Below are positions 1-8,178 of a stretch of 64,000 bases of DNA, piece after piece (positions within the stretch are counted from its first letter, which is position 1; every line of letters begins with the position of its first letter). The DNA is from Spirochaeta isovalerica (GTDB taxonomy: Bacteria; Spirochaetota; Spirochaetia; DSM-2461): NCBI RefSeq assembly GCF_014207565.1, contig NZ_JACHGJ010000003.1:297944-361943 (forward strand). The letters are read 5' to 3'. A program made the translations under genes and the position numbers. The notes under the pieces were generated by a model. The model had not been told where the DNA came from, did not search any database, and saw only the letters and a list, made by a program, of their open reading frames with translations.

Positions 1-16
1 GGGCTGAAACAGCCTC

Positions 17-59
17 ATCCCCCGAAAATCCCCCGATAAAGGGCCTCTATATCCCCCGA
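17..59. repeat. three copies of 9-mer ATCCCCCGA
   Basis: ATCCCCCGA occurs at 17-25, 28-36 and 51-59, upstream of the serine hydrolase gene. The core TCCCCCGA recurs at 2677-2684 between the thioredoxin-like pair and the acetyltransferase. The copies could be regulator half-sites; no regulator is assigned and chance is not excluded. Confidence 0.35.
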
Positions 60-126
60 CAGGTGATTTCTTCCGCCTCATTTTCCCTCTATCTTTTCAG
101 TATCGATACCTGAGAAGGAGTGAAAA

Positions 127-1863
127 ATGAAAAAAATATCAATGAGAATACTAATGGCAGCACTGGTAATTGTGTTGTTTATATCCTGCGGAAAAACACA
201 AATACCTGAAGGATTGTCTATGAATGAGTGGACCGGGGCTTATCTTGAGCAGACTGTAAAAGAGAAGAAGATGAAAGGCGGTATCAGCGCCATGATCTAT
301 AAAGAGGGGGAAATCCTTTTCAGCAGCGGTTCGGGCTGGGCGGACAGCAGCACCGGTTGGATCGTCGATGGACGGACACCTATGCCTGTCGGCTCCATAT
401 CCAAGATTTTCACATCGGTTGCCCTGATGACTCTGGTGGAGGAAGGCCGTGTCAATCTGGACGATCCCGTCGGGACCTATCTGCCGAGACTCAAACTGGA
501 AGGGGGACGTGAAATGGATGTGACCGTCCGCGATCTGCTGACCCATCACAGCGGTATTCCCGGCGATCTGTTCGCTGACTGGTTTGACAAGCCGATCGAT
601 CATATTTATGAGCTGATGAACGGACGGCCGCTCATGGCGGAACCGGGAACTCTGTTCTCCTATGCGAATACGGGATTCACATTACTGGGGCTGATCATTG
701 AAGAGGTTACAGGGCTGTCTTTCGAGAGCTATGTCGGGCAGGCTGTTTTCGGGCCTGCGGAAATGGAGCATAGTTATGTTCACAGCGCAGATGCGGCCCT
801 TGCCGGAGAGAGACTTCCCGCGGGTTATTTCCGGAAGAGCGAAATCCCTGTACCGAAACTGCGCGATTACCCCGCCGGAGGTTTTATCGTACCTGCAGAT
901 GATATGGGGAAATTCATAAGGGCTTTGTACCGGGATCACAGCCTCGTGAGCCGGGAAACTCTTTCGCTCATGCTGACGCCGCAGAATGAGGCTAATCCGG
1001 TAGACCGCGATTTCAATATCGGTCTGGGGTTCTGGCTTATCGATCCCATGGGAACGGGAGAGTTGATGGCATCCCACGGAGGGGATCTTCCTCCCTATCA
1101 CGCTTTACTGGTTACTCTGCCGGAAAAAGAACTGGCCGTATTTGTGGCTTCCAATGATAACGGCAGCGGAGGAACTATCGCCATGGAAGCGGGACTGGCT
1201 ATCGCAAAAGAGCTTGTCTCCAGAGAAAATTTGGGGGATAACAGGATAAATCCCTCTGAAACCGTCGCTCTCTCAGAAGAGGACATGGCCCCCTATGAAG
1301 GCCTTTACGGGACTATGGCCGGGCTGATCGAACTCAAGCCGGGCCATGGTTATATGAAAATGAAACTGGGAAACATCCCCCTTGTCCTCAGAAAGCTGGA
1401 GAGCGGATACTACAGCGCAGAGCTGCGGCCTCTCAATCTCTTTACCATTCCCGTGCCCCAGCTTGCGGGACTGCAGATCGATCTCTATGAAGCGGAAGGA
1501 AAGCCGTGGCTGGGGTTATGGATGCATGGCGTTTATATGGGGGCGGGAAGCATGCTGGAACCGGTCGCCTACGGCGATGAGTACAGGAAGCTTGTCGGCG
1601 ATTATGCCGATCCCCAGGGAACGAATATCCTCGCAGACGGGTCTTATGTGATAAGCGGAATCTCCATAGCTGAAAAGAGCGGCAGGTATGTTATGCGGGT
1701 CACCCTTCTCGGGCAGAAAATTGAAATGGCCCTGAGGCCCGACGGGGAAGGCCGGGCCGTGACCGATGGCGCGGGAAGGGGAATGGGGGATCTCGTTCTC
1801 TACCGGTTTAATGATGAGGGGAATCCCGTTCTGTCCTGGAGCGGATTTGAACTTAAACGCTGA
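127..1863 (+). CDS. beta-lactamase-fold serine hydrolase lipoprotein
   Basis: Serine hydrolase of the class C beta-lactamase / penicillin-binding-protein-like family (PF00144). The N-terminus is a lipoprotein signal ending FISC with Cys21, so the enzyme is probably membrane-anchored and faces the periplasm. The catalytic S-x-x-K is S90-I-S-K93, the second motif is Y179-A-N181, and H317-G-G stands where many family members have HTG or KTG. About 200 C-terminal residues after the catalytic domain (from roughly residue 385) look like the beta-rich lipocalin-like tail common in these esterases/peptidases. The start has a strong AAGGAG six bases upstream. The substrate cannot be read from sequence: D-amino peptidase, esterase or peptidoglycan-related hydrolase are all possible, and a true beta-lactamase is less likely at 578 aa. 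It is a single gene, convergent with the thioredoxin-like pair. Confidence 0.85.
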   Translation: MKKISMRILMAALVIVLFISCGKTQIPEGLSMNEWTGAYLEQTVKEKKMKGGISAMIYKEGEILFSSGSGWADSSTGWIVDGRTPMPVGSISKIFTSVALMTLVEEGRVNLDDPVGTYLPRLKLEGGREMDVTVRDLLTHHSGIPGDLFADWFDKPIDHIYELMNGRPLMAEPGTLFSYANTGFTLLGLIIEEVTGLSFESYVGQAVFGPAEMEHSYVHSADAALAGERLPAGYFRKSEIPVPKLRDYPAGGFIVPADDMGKFIRALYRDHSLVSRETLSLMLTPQNEANPVDRDFNIGLGFWLIDPMGTGELMASHGGDLPPYHALLVTLPEKELAVFVASNDNGSGGTIAMEAGLAIAKELVSRENLGDNRINPSETVALSEEDMAPYEGLYGTMAGLIELKPGHGYMKMKLGNIPLVLRKLESGYYSAELRPLNLFTIPVPQLAGLQIDLYEAEGKPWLGLWMHGVYMGAGSMLEPVAYGDEYRKLVGDYADPQGTNILADGSYVISGISIAEKSGRYVMRVTLLGQKIEMALRPDGEGRAVTDGAGRGMGDLVLYRFNDEGNPVLSWSGFELKR

Positions 1864-1905
1864 ATTCAGGCGGGTACTCTACAGGGGTAAAACCCATTCG
1901 ATAGG

Positions 1906-1940
1906 CTGACCAATTTTGCCATCAGCTATGGCTTGGTCAG
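1906..1940. repeat. two-step inverted repeat at convergent gene ends
   Basis: CTGACCAA (1906-1913) pairs with TTGGTCAG (1933-1940). Inside it GCCAT (1918-1922) pairs with ATGGC (1928-1932), separated from the outer stem by TTTT on one side. It lies between two convergent genes and overlaps the last codons of the minus-strand gene. It may end transcription or block read-through, but no T-run follows on either strand. Confidence 0.45.
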
Positions 1941-2272
1941 TCGAAAATCATATGGTAAAAACGGTCGATCTGAGCTTCCAGTTGTTCGATGGAAACATAT
2001 CTCGCTTCCCGGATGGATTCCTTTCCGTCTATATAGAGGATGATTCCGGGAATGGTGAAGATGGAGAATTCTCCCGCTGATTCGGGGATGATATCCATGT
2101 TGACATAAGTTCCTTCAAGCTCGGGGTATTTACCGATTATCTCAAGCACTTTGATTTTGATAGCCGAACAAACACCGCAGGCGGGACGTGAGAGGTAAAC
2201 CAGCCTCATTCTACCGGACTTGATGAATTCCTTAACATCCTCAAGATTATCAAATTCATGGAAACTGTTCAT
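1937..2272 (-). CDS. thioredoxin-like protein with CGVC active site
   Basis: A 111-aa thioredoxin-fold protein. The redox motif is R-P-A-C-G-V-C about 33 residues in, preceded by a beta-strand (MRLVYLSR) and followed by an alpha helix. The cis-Pro region reads FTIPGIILY. CGVC rather than CGPC suggests a redox potential unlike that of housekeeping thioredoxin. There is no signal peptide, so it is cytoplasmic. Its start overlaps the stop of the upstream thioredoxin-like gene by 4 bp (ATGA), so the two are translationally coupled and probably work together. The partner protein is unknown. Confidence 0.75.
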   Translation of the reverse strand: MNSFHEFDNLEDVKEFIKSGRMRLVYLSRPACGVCSAIKIKVLEIIGKYPELEGTYVNMDIIPESAGEFSIFTIPGIILYIDGKESIREARYVSIEQLEAQIDRFYHMIFD

Positions 2273-2625
2273 AGTTCTGCCCCCTGGCGGAAATTGGATA
2301 AAAAGAGTTCCCGACCCACATAGTTTGAATCCCCGGCAAATTCACCGTTAACATAGTAGCGGACATAGGGAACCTGATCGTTGTTGAAAATCGACTCTTT
2401 CACGTTCATAAAATCATGGAAATAAGGCTTTCTGTTATAAGATAAATAGTAGACTTTTACGCCTTCCTTTTCCATTTCCGCAAGCCACCGTTTCATAAAA
2501 AGCCACTGAGGACACCAGTCCTGGGTGAGGACTACGGCGACGAATTTTCCGCTGCTTATCAATTGAGCAGGTATTTCTCTATTCTGAATCAGGCTCATGG
2601 CCTGGGCATCGGTGATTTCTGTCAT
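2269..2625 (-). CDS. thioredoxin-like protein with a single cysteine
   Basis: A 118-aa thioredoxin-fold protein, first gene of a two-gene operon. The active-site position reads T-Q-D-W-C-P-Q-W: only the first cysteine remains, so it cannot act as a classical dithiol oxidoreductase. It may be a monothiol or thiol-carrier protein, perhaps acting with the coupled downstream CGVC protein. The region near VPYVRYYVNG has the cis-Pro and beta-strand arrangement of the fold. There is no Shine-Dalgarno, and a -10 box lies only eight bases before the ATG, suggesting a leaderless or near-leaderless mRNA. I do not recognise a named family. Confidence 0.65.
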   Translation of the reverse strand: MTEITDAQAMSLIQNREIPAQLISSGKFVAVVLTQDWCPQWLFMKRWLAEMEKEGVKVYYLSYNRKPYFHDFMNVKESIFNNDQVPYVRYYVNGEFAGDSNYVGRELFLSNFRQGAEL

Positions 2626-2633
2626 ATGTCGTT

Positions 2634-2662
2634 AATATAAACACTATATAGATAAAAGGCAA
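2634..2662 (-). promoter_or_regulatory. promoter of thioredoxin-like pair
   Basis: On the minus strand TTGCCT (2662-2657), 17-bp spacer, TATATT (2639-2634), then eight bases to the ATG at 2625. The same -35/-10 hexamers precede the thioredoxin gene at 15990. Confidence 0.5.
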
Positions 2663-2829
2663 TGTTGTGTTTTCACTCCCCCGATGAAGCTGTTGAAATG
2701 GGGATGCCCCTCATATATAGTTAAATAAACGGAGCTTTACAAAGATGAAACATATGATTTTCAGCCCTCTCCTTAAAATCTCACACTATTTTTATTGTAA
2801 CATCATCCAAGCGCTTAAGAGGTACGAAT

Positions 2830-3384
2830 GTGCTTTTAAATGAACCTATCCTCAATTCAGAAAGAACTGAGATCTATATTCAGAATCCCTCGTTAATCAA
2901 TCCGGTTTCCGAATACTACAGAGTTAATGCCGATTTTCTTCGCCCCTGGGAACCGGCCAGAGAGGAAAGTTACTTCACCCGCGAGGCTTTCTGTGAAAGG
3001 CTGGAGCTGGCTGAGAAGAATTTTCATTCGGGTATGTCTGTACAGCTGGCCGCTTTTGACAGAATGAGCGGAAATCTGGCGGGAATCGTCAATTTCACCG
3101 GAATAATCAGAGGTCCTTTTCAGGCCTGTTTCCTCGGATATTCTCTCTCCGAATCATTTCAGGGCAGGGGGTATATGCATGAAATCCTTACTACAGCCAT
3201 CGCCTATATGTTTAATGAGAAAAGGCTTCACAGGATAATGGCTAATTATATGCCCCGCAACGGGAGAAGCGGAAGGCTTCTGGAAAAGCTGGGATTCGAA
3301 AGAGAGGGTCTGGCCAGGGATTATCTGCTGATTAACGGGAAATGGGAGGATCACATCCTCACATCACTCATCAGAAAGGACTAG
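2830..3384 (+). CDS. GNAT N-acetyltransferase, RimJ/RimL type
   Basis: A 184-aa acetyl-CoA-dependent N-acetyltransferase resembling the RimJ/RimL group that acetylates protein N-termini or amino groups of small molecules. The acetyl-CoA-binding signature is Q-G-R-G-Y-M around residue 115, followed by the helix and the R-N-G-R-S-G-R-L-L-E-K-L-G-F segment typical of motif B. The start is GTG at 2830, supported by AAGAGGT upstream; no in-frame ATG is suitably placed. It converges on glgC and overlaps it by 4 bp in a shared CTAG. The substrate is not predictable. Confidence 0.85.
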   Translation: MLLNEPILNSERTEIYIQNPSLINPVSEYYRVNADFLRPWEPAREESYFTREAFCERLELAEKNFHSGMSVQLAAFDRMSGNLAGIVNFTGIIRGPFQACFLGYSLSESFQGRGYMHEILTTAIAYMFNEKRLHRIMANYMPRNGRSGRLLEKLGFEREGLARDYLLINGKWEDHILTSLIRKD

Positions 3385-4643
3385 CTGAGCGGGGAACCGG
3401 AGTATCCCTTCGGAACCACCCGGATTCCCGAATCGCCGTCAATGTATATTCCCGCCGCGCGGTCGGCCTCATCATTAAAGCCGATTTCCATATTGTTCAG
3501 GACCACATGTTTGTCGATTATGGCACGCTGTATCCGGCAGTTTGTGATTTTCGTATTGTTAAAGACGATAACCTGTGAAAGAGAAGATTTTTCAATAAAG
3601 ACCAATGAGGATATGACCAGATTGCTGCCCGTAACGTCGGAAAGGAAAGAGCCTTCGCATATGACGGCGCTTTCGACACCGCTTCTGTTTTCCGGATTAA
3701 TGATTTTTGCAGGACCGAAATTGTTGTGTATTGAAAAAAAAGGCCATTCCTTGCCATAAAGATTGAATTTGGGCGTGATAGAGACCAGATCCATATTCGC
3801 TTCAAAATACTCCTCTATGGTGCCGACGTCGCGCCAGTACAGGGAATCGGGGCTGGAATCGACGAATTCCTCGAACATCCTGTTCCCGTCTCTCTTGATA
3901 ATGATTTCCGGAATATGATTGTTGCTGTGGTAATCGTAACCCAGTATTTTCTTGTCTTTCAGTATCTTCGGTATGATATCTCTGCCGAAGAGATTTCCTT
4001 CTTCCTCGAGAGCGCTTGTCAGTACGGGTGTTTTAAAAGCGTATATTCCCATTGAGGCGAAGAAAGTGTCATCGCTTGACGCTCTGAGAGGCGTTTCTCT
4101 GTCTTTCTCTCTGAATTCGGTTATGAGGGATTTTTCATCGATGGCAATGGAGCCGAAGCTTCCGGCTTTGTGAAGAGGCTGGGGTATAATGCTTATGGCC
4201 GCATCGCCTTTGTTCCGCACAAGGAAGTCGGTGAAATTCCGGTAATCCATCTTGACCAGATGATCGCCTGGAACGATAAGGACAATATCCGGATCGTAAT
4301 ATTCTATTTCGTTGATCACATGGCGAACAGCATCGGCATCGCCGTTGTCGAAGGCCCCGATTTGCTGGGGACTGAGGAAATTGATGAAGCTGTCCGATTT
4401 TTCATCAGATGCCCAGGCGTCCTTGATGTGTCTTGTCAGGGATTTATCCATACCCTGAGCCAGAACGAGAATTTTTCTGAACTCGGAATGATAGGCGTTG
4501 CTCAGGGGGATATCGATAAGGCGGAACTTTCCCCCGATCAGAACGGCGGGCTTCAATCGCGATGCCGTAAGCGGCATCAGTCTTGTGCCCAGACCGCCGG
4601 TGAGAATCAGGACAAGAACTTCGGTTTTCCTGCGTTTCATCAT
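3381..4643 (-). CDS. glgC: glucose-1-phosphate adenylyltransferase
   Basis: ADP-glucose pyrophosphorylase: makes ADP-glucose from glucose-1-phosphate and ATP, the committed step of bacterial glycogen synthesis. The N-terminal nucleotidyltransferase signature is L-T-G-G-L-G-T-R-L near residue 15, followed by the K-P-A-V-L-I-G-G-K-F-R-L-I-D-I-P segment that binds substrate and effector. A left-handed beta-helix C-terminus starts around residue 300. Length (420 aa) is typical. No glycogen synthase or branching enzyme lies nearby, so it is an isolated gene here. Two consecutive ATG codons sit at 4643 and 4640; there is no Shine-Dalgarno, and the -10 box TACAAT ends seven bases before the second ATG. 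Confidence 0.88.
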   Translation of the reverse strand: MMKRRKTEVLVLILTGGLGTRLMPLTASRLKPAVLIGGKFRLIDIPLSNAYHSEFRKILVLAQGMDKSLTRHIKDAWASDEKSDSFINFLSPQQIGAFDNGDADAVRHVINEIEYYDPDIVLIVPGDHLVKMDYRNFTDFLVRNKGDAAISIIPQPLHKAGSFGSIAIDEKSLITEFREKDRETPLRASSDDTFFASMGIYAFKTPVLTSALEEEGNLFGRDIIPKILKDKKILGYDYHSNNHIPEIIIKRDGNRMFEEFVDSSPDSLYWRDVGTIEEYFEANMDLVSITPKFNLYGKEWPFFSIHNNFGPAKIINPENRSGVESAVICEGSFLSDVTGSNLVISSLVFIEKSSLSQVIVFNNTKITNCRIQRAIIDKHVVLNNMEIGFNDEADRAAGIYIDGDSGIRVVPKGYSGSPLS

Positions 4644-4647
4644 TTAA

Positions 4648-4675
4648 ATTGTAAGAATCTAAACTTAATAATCAA
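4648..4675 (-). promoter_or_regulatory. promoter of glgC
   Basis: Minus strand TTGATT (4675-4670), 16-bp spacer, TACAAT (4653-4648). The predicted +1 falls at about 4641, between the two candidate ATG codons, so the transcript would be leaderless or nearly so. Confidence 0.4.
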
Positions 4676-4716
4676 GGAATCGCGATCAACTTTTTTTAAG
4701 ATTTACCATTGCCGTC

Positions 4717-5124
4717 TCAGGCTATGGTCAGAGGAGTCAGAAACTTATCCAGCGTGGCGTTCAGTTTCAACAGGGAAAATGGTTTATTCAGATACGCCGA
4801 TGCTCCGGACTGAGCGGCTTTTTTCCCGATTCTGCCGTCGCCCATCCCTGAAGTCAGAACTATGGGAATTCCTTCCGTCCTTTCCTCTGCCTTCAGAATT
4901 GAGCAAACTTCAAAACCATCAGGGGACGGCATGATGATGTCCATCAGAATCAGGTCCGGCTGAGGATCGGTTCTGGCCATCCTGAGTGCCTGGTTTCCAT
5001 TGAATGCGCTGATTATATCGTAATTATCTAATAGCATTTCCGTCAGCATATCCTGCTGTTCCATCGAATCATCTACAATAAGTATGCGGGGCTTTTTCGT
5101 TCTCACAATCAATGATTTTACCAC
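4717..5124 (-). CDS. stand-alone response regulator receiver (CheY-like)
   Basis: A single receiver domain of 135 aa without an output domain. The acidic pair is D18/D19, the phospho-acceptor is D62 in L-I-L-M-D-I-I-M-P, the switch residues are T91/S92, and the conserved lysine is K114 in Y-L-N-K-P-F. It probably acts as a phosphorelay intermediate or as a CheY-like switch by protein contact. The start is GTG (5124) with GGGG four bases upstream. No kinase is adjacent; the closest in the window are the hybrid-less kinases at 12.6 and 32.4 kb. Confidence 0.85.
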   Translation of the reverse strand: MVKSLIVRTKKPRILIVDDSMEQQDMLTEMLLDNYDIISAFNGNQALRMARTDPQPDLILMDIIMPSPDGFEVCSILKAEERTEGIPIVLTSGMGDGRIGKKAAQSGASAYLNKPFSLLKLNATLDKFLTPLTIA

Positions 5125-5235
5125 GTTACCCCGGGTTTTTCACTTTTTCTTTTTACTTCGGGGCAACAATATATTACTTTTAAAATATGATCTTTGAACT
5201 TTGATCATAAACCATAAATCAAAGAGGTACTTATA

Positions 5236-5619
5236 ATGTCAAAAAGAGAGAGACTGGAAATTTATCGCTGCGAAGTCTGCGGAAATATCGTTGAAGTGAC
5301 CCACGGATCTGCGGGAACTCTTACCTGTTGTAATCAGCCCATGACTCTTCAGGAGGAGCATACCGCCGACTTCTCTACTGAAAAGCATGTTCCTATAATC
5401 GAAGCCACCGACAAGGGCGTAAAAGTAACAGTCGGTTCAACTCTTCACCCTATGACAGAAGACCACTATATTCAGTGGATCGAAGTTATCAATGGGGATT
5501 ACATTCAGAGAAAATATCTCAAGCCGGGTGATCAGCCTGTCGCCGAGTTTTTCGTTCCCTACAGCGATAAGCTTGTAGCTCGAGAGTATTGTAACAAACA
5601 CGGCAACTGGAAAAGCTGA
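5236..5619 (+). CDS. dfx: desulfoferrodoxin (superoxide reductase, class I)
   Basis: Reduces superoxide to hydrogen peroxide without making oxygen, a defence typical of anaerobes and microaerophiles. Both iron centres are intact. The desulforedoxin-like centre I has C12-x-x-C15 and C31-C32. The catalytic centre II has H51, H71, H77, C119 and H122, with the conserved E49-K50 next to the site. Length is 127 aa, as expected for 2Fe superoxide reductases. A good Shine-Dalgarno (AGAGG) precedes the ATG. The gene stands alone between two minus-strand genes, with a hairpin terminator downstream. Confidence 0.95.
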   Translation: MSKRERLEIYRCEVCGNIVEVTHGSAGTLTCCNQPMTLQEEHTADFSTEKHVPIIEATDKGVKVTVGSTLHPMTEDHYIQWIEVINGDYIQRKYLKPGDQPVAEFFVPYSDKLVAREYCNKHGNWKS

Positions 5620-5644
5620 TTATCTTTACAGATATATCATATGG

Positions 5645-5678
5645 AAAAGCGCTTTCCTGCGGGGAGGCGCTTTTTTTT
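5645..5678. terminator. hairpin terminator after superoxide reductase gene
   Basis: AAAAGCGC (5645-5652), a short spacer, then GCGCTTTTTTTT (5667-5678), followed by AT. It is a stem of about eight pairs with a T-run on the plus strand and A-run symmetry on the other, so it can serve both convergent genes; the last codons of the downstream minus gene overlap it. Confidence 0.85.
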
Positions 5679-7230
5679 ATTCGCGGTAAAGGGTAATGCG
5701 GTTTCTGCCCGCTTCTTTAGACTCGTAAAGAGCCGAATCCGCCTGTTCTATTAGCTGATCAAGATTGTTATCACTGTTGGGAAACCCCGATGAAATACCC
5801 AGGCTCATGGTCACTCTGCGGTATATTTCCGAGCTTTTATGTTCCAGAGACTTTTTCTCGAGCCGTTCCTGAATCTTATTGGCTATCATCAGGCCGCCGC
5901 TTATGGGAGTCGCAGGGAGTATGAGGAGAAATTCCTCTCCTCCATAACGGATCACCATATCTGATGAGCGCCTGATCGATGACTTGAGAATGGCCCCCAC
6001 TTCCTTAAGGCAACGGTCTCCCGCCTGATGTCCGTATGTGTCGTTATATTTTTTAAAATAATCTATATCCATGAGAATGATCGTTATTTCCGAACGGTCC
6101 CGTGACATAATATTCCAGATGCCGGGCATCAGCGTGTCCATTAAATGCCTGTTGTTAAGTCCTGTTAGGGAGTCGGTTGTCGCCAGCTCCCGGAGTTCAT
6201 TTGAAAAACTGTTTATACCTCTGGACAGGGTACCTATTTCATCGACTCTGTTCATATCGAGAGAGACAGGCGAACCGCTCTCCTTCTTCCAGGATTGGAG
6301 GAAGAGTGTGATCTTATGAAGGGGATTGATATATATCACTCTTATAAGAATGAGGATGATGACCGTGAACAGAATAATCAGTAGAAGGATAAAAGTGATG
6401 AAAATACTGGTAACTCTTTGACCGTACTGCCAGATATTCCTTTCAGTACGCGATTCGACAACCAGAGTCTTTCTCCCTTCCAGATCTTCAATCGCCTTAT
6501 ACAGGAGAATCCGGTTTTCATCTTTTTCCATTAAATAGGACTGTTCGCTTCTGTTCAGCTCCCAGAGAATATCCTCCCGGTTTTCACTATAGAGGGAAAA
6601 CTCTCCCTGGACAACTTCCTTCATTTTCTCTATAAATCTTTCATCGATCAGCTTCCCTATTATCAATGTCCCTTCCGCGGGACCGGATCGGTCTGATTTG
6701 AACACCGGCCCCGCCGCCATGAAAAGAAGTCCCATGGCAGTATCGATAAGTCCTGATCTGCTGTAATCTTCGTCACCGTTGAAAAGTAGATCTCTCTGCT
6801 GGATAAATGTCGTGGAAAAGCCGCCGCAGGGAACCTTTTCCCATTTGTCAAAATCGTAAAATTCTCCCCATATGAGATCTCCGCCCCGGTTGTAGAAAAA
6901 CATGAAATTCAGGGAAATATTGTAGAGGGAATCAATGGAAAGATTGGATTCGATGTATTCCCGATTTCCTGTCAGGACAAAATCGTAGGTATCATCCCAG
7001 ATGCTCCAGTCCAGTAGCAGCCGGCCGATATACGAGGCATCCCGTTCGATCGCCTGGGTCAGGCGGTTCAGGTTTTTGAGACTCAGTTCCTCCTCCAGCT
7101 CTATATAGCTTTTTTTCAGGACGGCTTCCTGCAGTCCTATAATGGAGAGAATCGTCACAGTTGCTGTCAGAATCATAGTGAGAAGAATTTTACCGTATAG
7201 GGTTTCCCTGAGAAAATTCTTAACTCTCAT
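5677..7230 (-). CDS. CHASE4-HAMP-GGDEF diguanylate cyclase
   Basis: Membrane diguanylate cyclase making c-di-GMP. Order: one transmembrane segment near the start, an extracytoplasmic CHASE4-like sensor (roughly residues 35-250, with the typical W-S-I-W-D-D-T-Y-D-F), a second transmembrane helix, HAMP, and a C-terminal GGDEF domain. The active site is intact: G430-G-E-E-F434 with R421-S-S-D424 five residues before it, so product inhibition through the RxxD I-site is expected. A TTG at 7260 would add ten residues. I prefer ATG 7230 because CATAAT (7242-7237) ends exactly six bases before it and neither start has a Shine-Dalgarno. It is a likely c-di-GMP source in a genome with a Pel-like operon. 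Confidence 0.9.
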   Translation of the reverse strand: MRVKNFLRETLYGKILLTMILTATVTILSIIGLQEAVLKKSYIELEEELSLKNLNRLTQAIERDASYIGRLLLDWSIWDDTYDFVLTGNREYIESNLSIDSLYNISLNFMFFYNRGGDLIWGEFYDFDKWEKVPCGGFSTTFIQQRDLLFNGDEDYSRSGLIDTAMGLLFMAAGPVFKSDRSGPAEGTLIIGKLIDERFIEKMKEVVQGEFSLYSENREDILWELNRSEQSYLMEKDENRILLYKAIEDLEGRKTLVVESRTERNIWQYGQRVTSIFITFILLLIILFTVIILILIRVIYINPLHKITLFLQSWKKESGSPVSLDMNRVDEIGTLSRGINSFSNELRELATTDSLTGLNNRHLMDTLMPGIWNIMSRDRSEITIILMDIDYFKKYNDTYGHQAGDRCLKEVGAILKSSIRRSSDMVIRYGGEEFLLILPATPISGGLMIANKIQERLEKKSLEHKSSEIYRRVTMSLGISSGFPNSDNNLDQLIEQADSALYESKEAGRNRITLYRE

Positions 7231-7298
7231 AATTTGATTATGGAACAACTTCCCGGCCAATTCTTGAAAAATACCGTATTACGATGGAAACTTGATAT

Positions 7299-8165
7299 AT
7301 GATAGACAAAAAAGAATTCGGAAAAACAGGACATTTAAGCAGCCGTACCATTTTCGGAGCGGCCGCGCTGGGATGGATAAGTCAGGAGGAAGCAGACCCC
7401 GCTCTGGATCTACTCCTCCATTACGATGTGAATCACATTGATGTGGCAGCCAGTTACGGAGATGCGGAAATCAGGCTTAAACCCTGGCTCAGAAAGCACA
7501 GAGACCGTTTCTTTCTGGCTACGAAAACCGGAGAAAGAACGCGCGATGGCGCCTGGAGGGAGCTGATGAATTCCCTCGAAAGAATGGGCGTGGATCATAT
7601 CGATCTCTGGCAGTTCCACTGCCTGATCGATGAGAAGGAATGGGATACAGTCATGTCTTCCGGCGGAGCTCTTGAGGCTGCCATGGAAGCCCGTGATAAG
7701 GGGATTATCGATTATATCGGCGTTACAGGACATGAATACATCGCGCCGGTTATGCACAAAAAAAGCCTGGAGCGTTTCGATTTCGATTCGATCCTCCTTC
7801 CTTTCAATTATTTCATGATGAAAGATGAAACCTATAAAAAAGATTTTGAAGAGCTTATGACCCTCTGCAGAAGCAGGGGAACGGCTGTTCAGACAATTAA
7901 ATCCCTGGCCCGTTCCTACTGGGCCGAAGGTGAAAAACGAGGCAGCACCTGGTACAAACCTCTGACCGAACAGTCCGATATCGACAAGGCGGTTCACTGG
8001 GTTCTGGGACAGGGGGACTATTTCCTCAATACGACAGGTGACGTGAAATTGCTTCCTTCAGTCCTCAGGGCCGCTTCGGAATTCAAAGAAGCCCCATCAT
8101 CCTCTGATATGGACAGACTTATTTCGGAACGGAATATTTCAAAAATTTTCCCATTCCCGGAATGA
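7299..8165 (+). CDS. aldo/keto reductase
   Basis: NADPH-dependent oxidoreductase of the aldo/keto reductase family, about 288 aa, one TIM barrel. The tetrad is visible in order: Asp in I-D-V-A-A-S-Y-G, Tyr in the same motif, Lys in A-T-K-T-G and His in L-W-Q-F-H. It resembles the large group of uncharacterised bacterial reductases with an N-terminal E-F-G-K-T-G-H. No substrate can be assigned. It is divergent from the diguanylate cyclase and is followed 13 bases later by the chemoreceptor gene, with which it may be co-transcribed. Confidence 0.85.
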   Translation: MIDKKEFGKTGHLSSRTIFGAAALGWISQEEADPALDLLLHYDVNHIDVAASYGDAEIRLKPWLRKHRDRFFLATKTGERTRDGAWRELMNSLERMGVDHIDLWQFHCLIDEKEWDTVMSSGGALEAAMEARDKGIIDYIGVTGHEYIAPVMHKKSLERFDFDSILLPFNYFMMKDETYKKDFEELMTLCRSRGTAVQTIKSLARSYWAEGEKRGSTWYKPLTEQSDIDKAVHWVLGQGDYFLNTTGDVKLLPSVLRAASEFKEAPSSSDMDRLISERNISKIFPFPE

Positions 8166-8178
8166 TAAAGGAGAGTCT

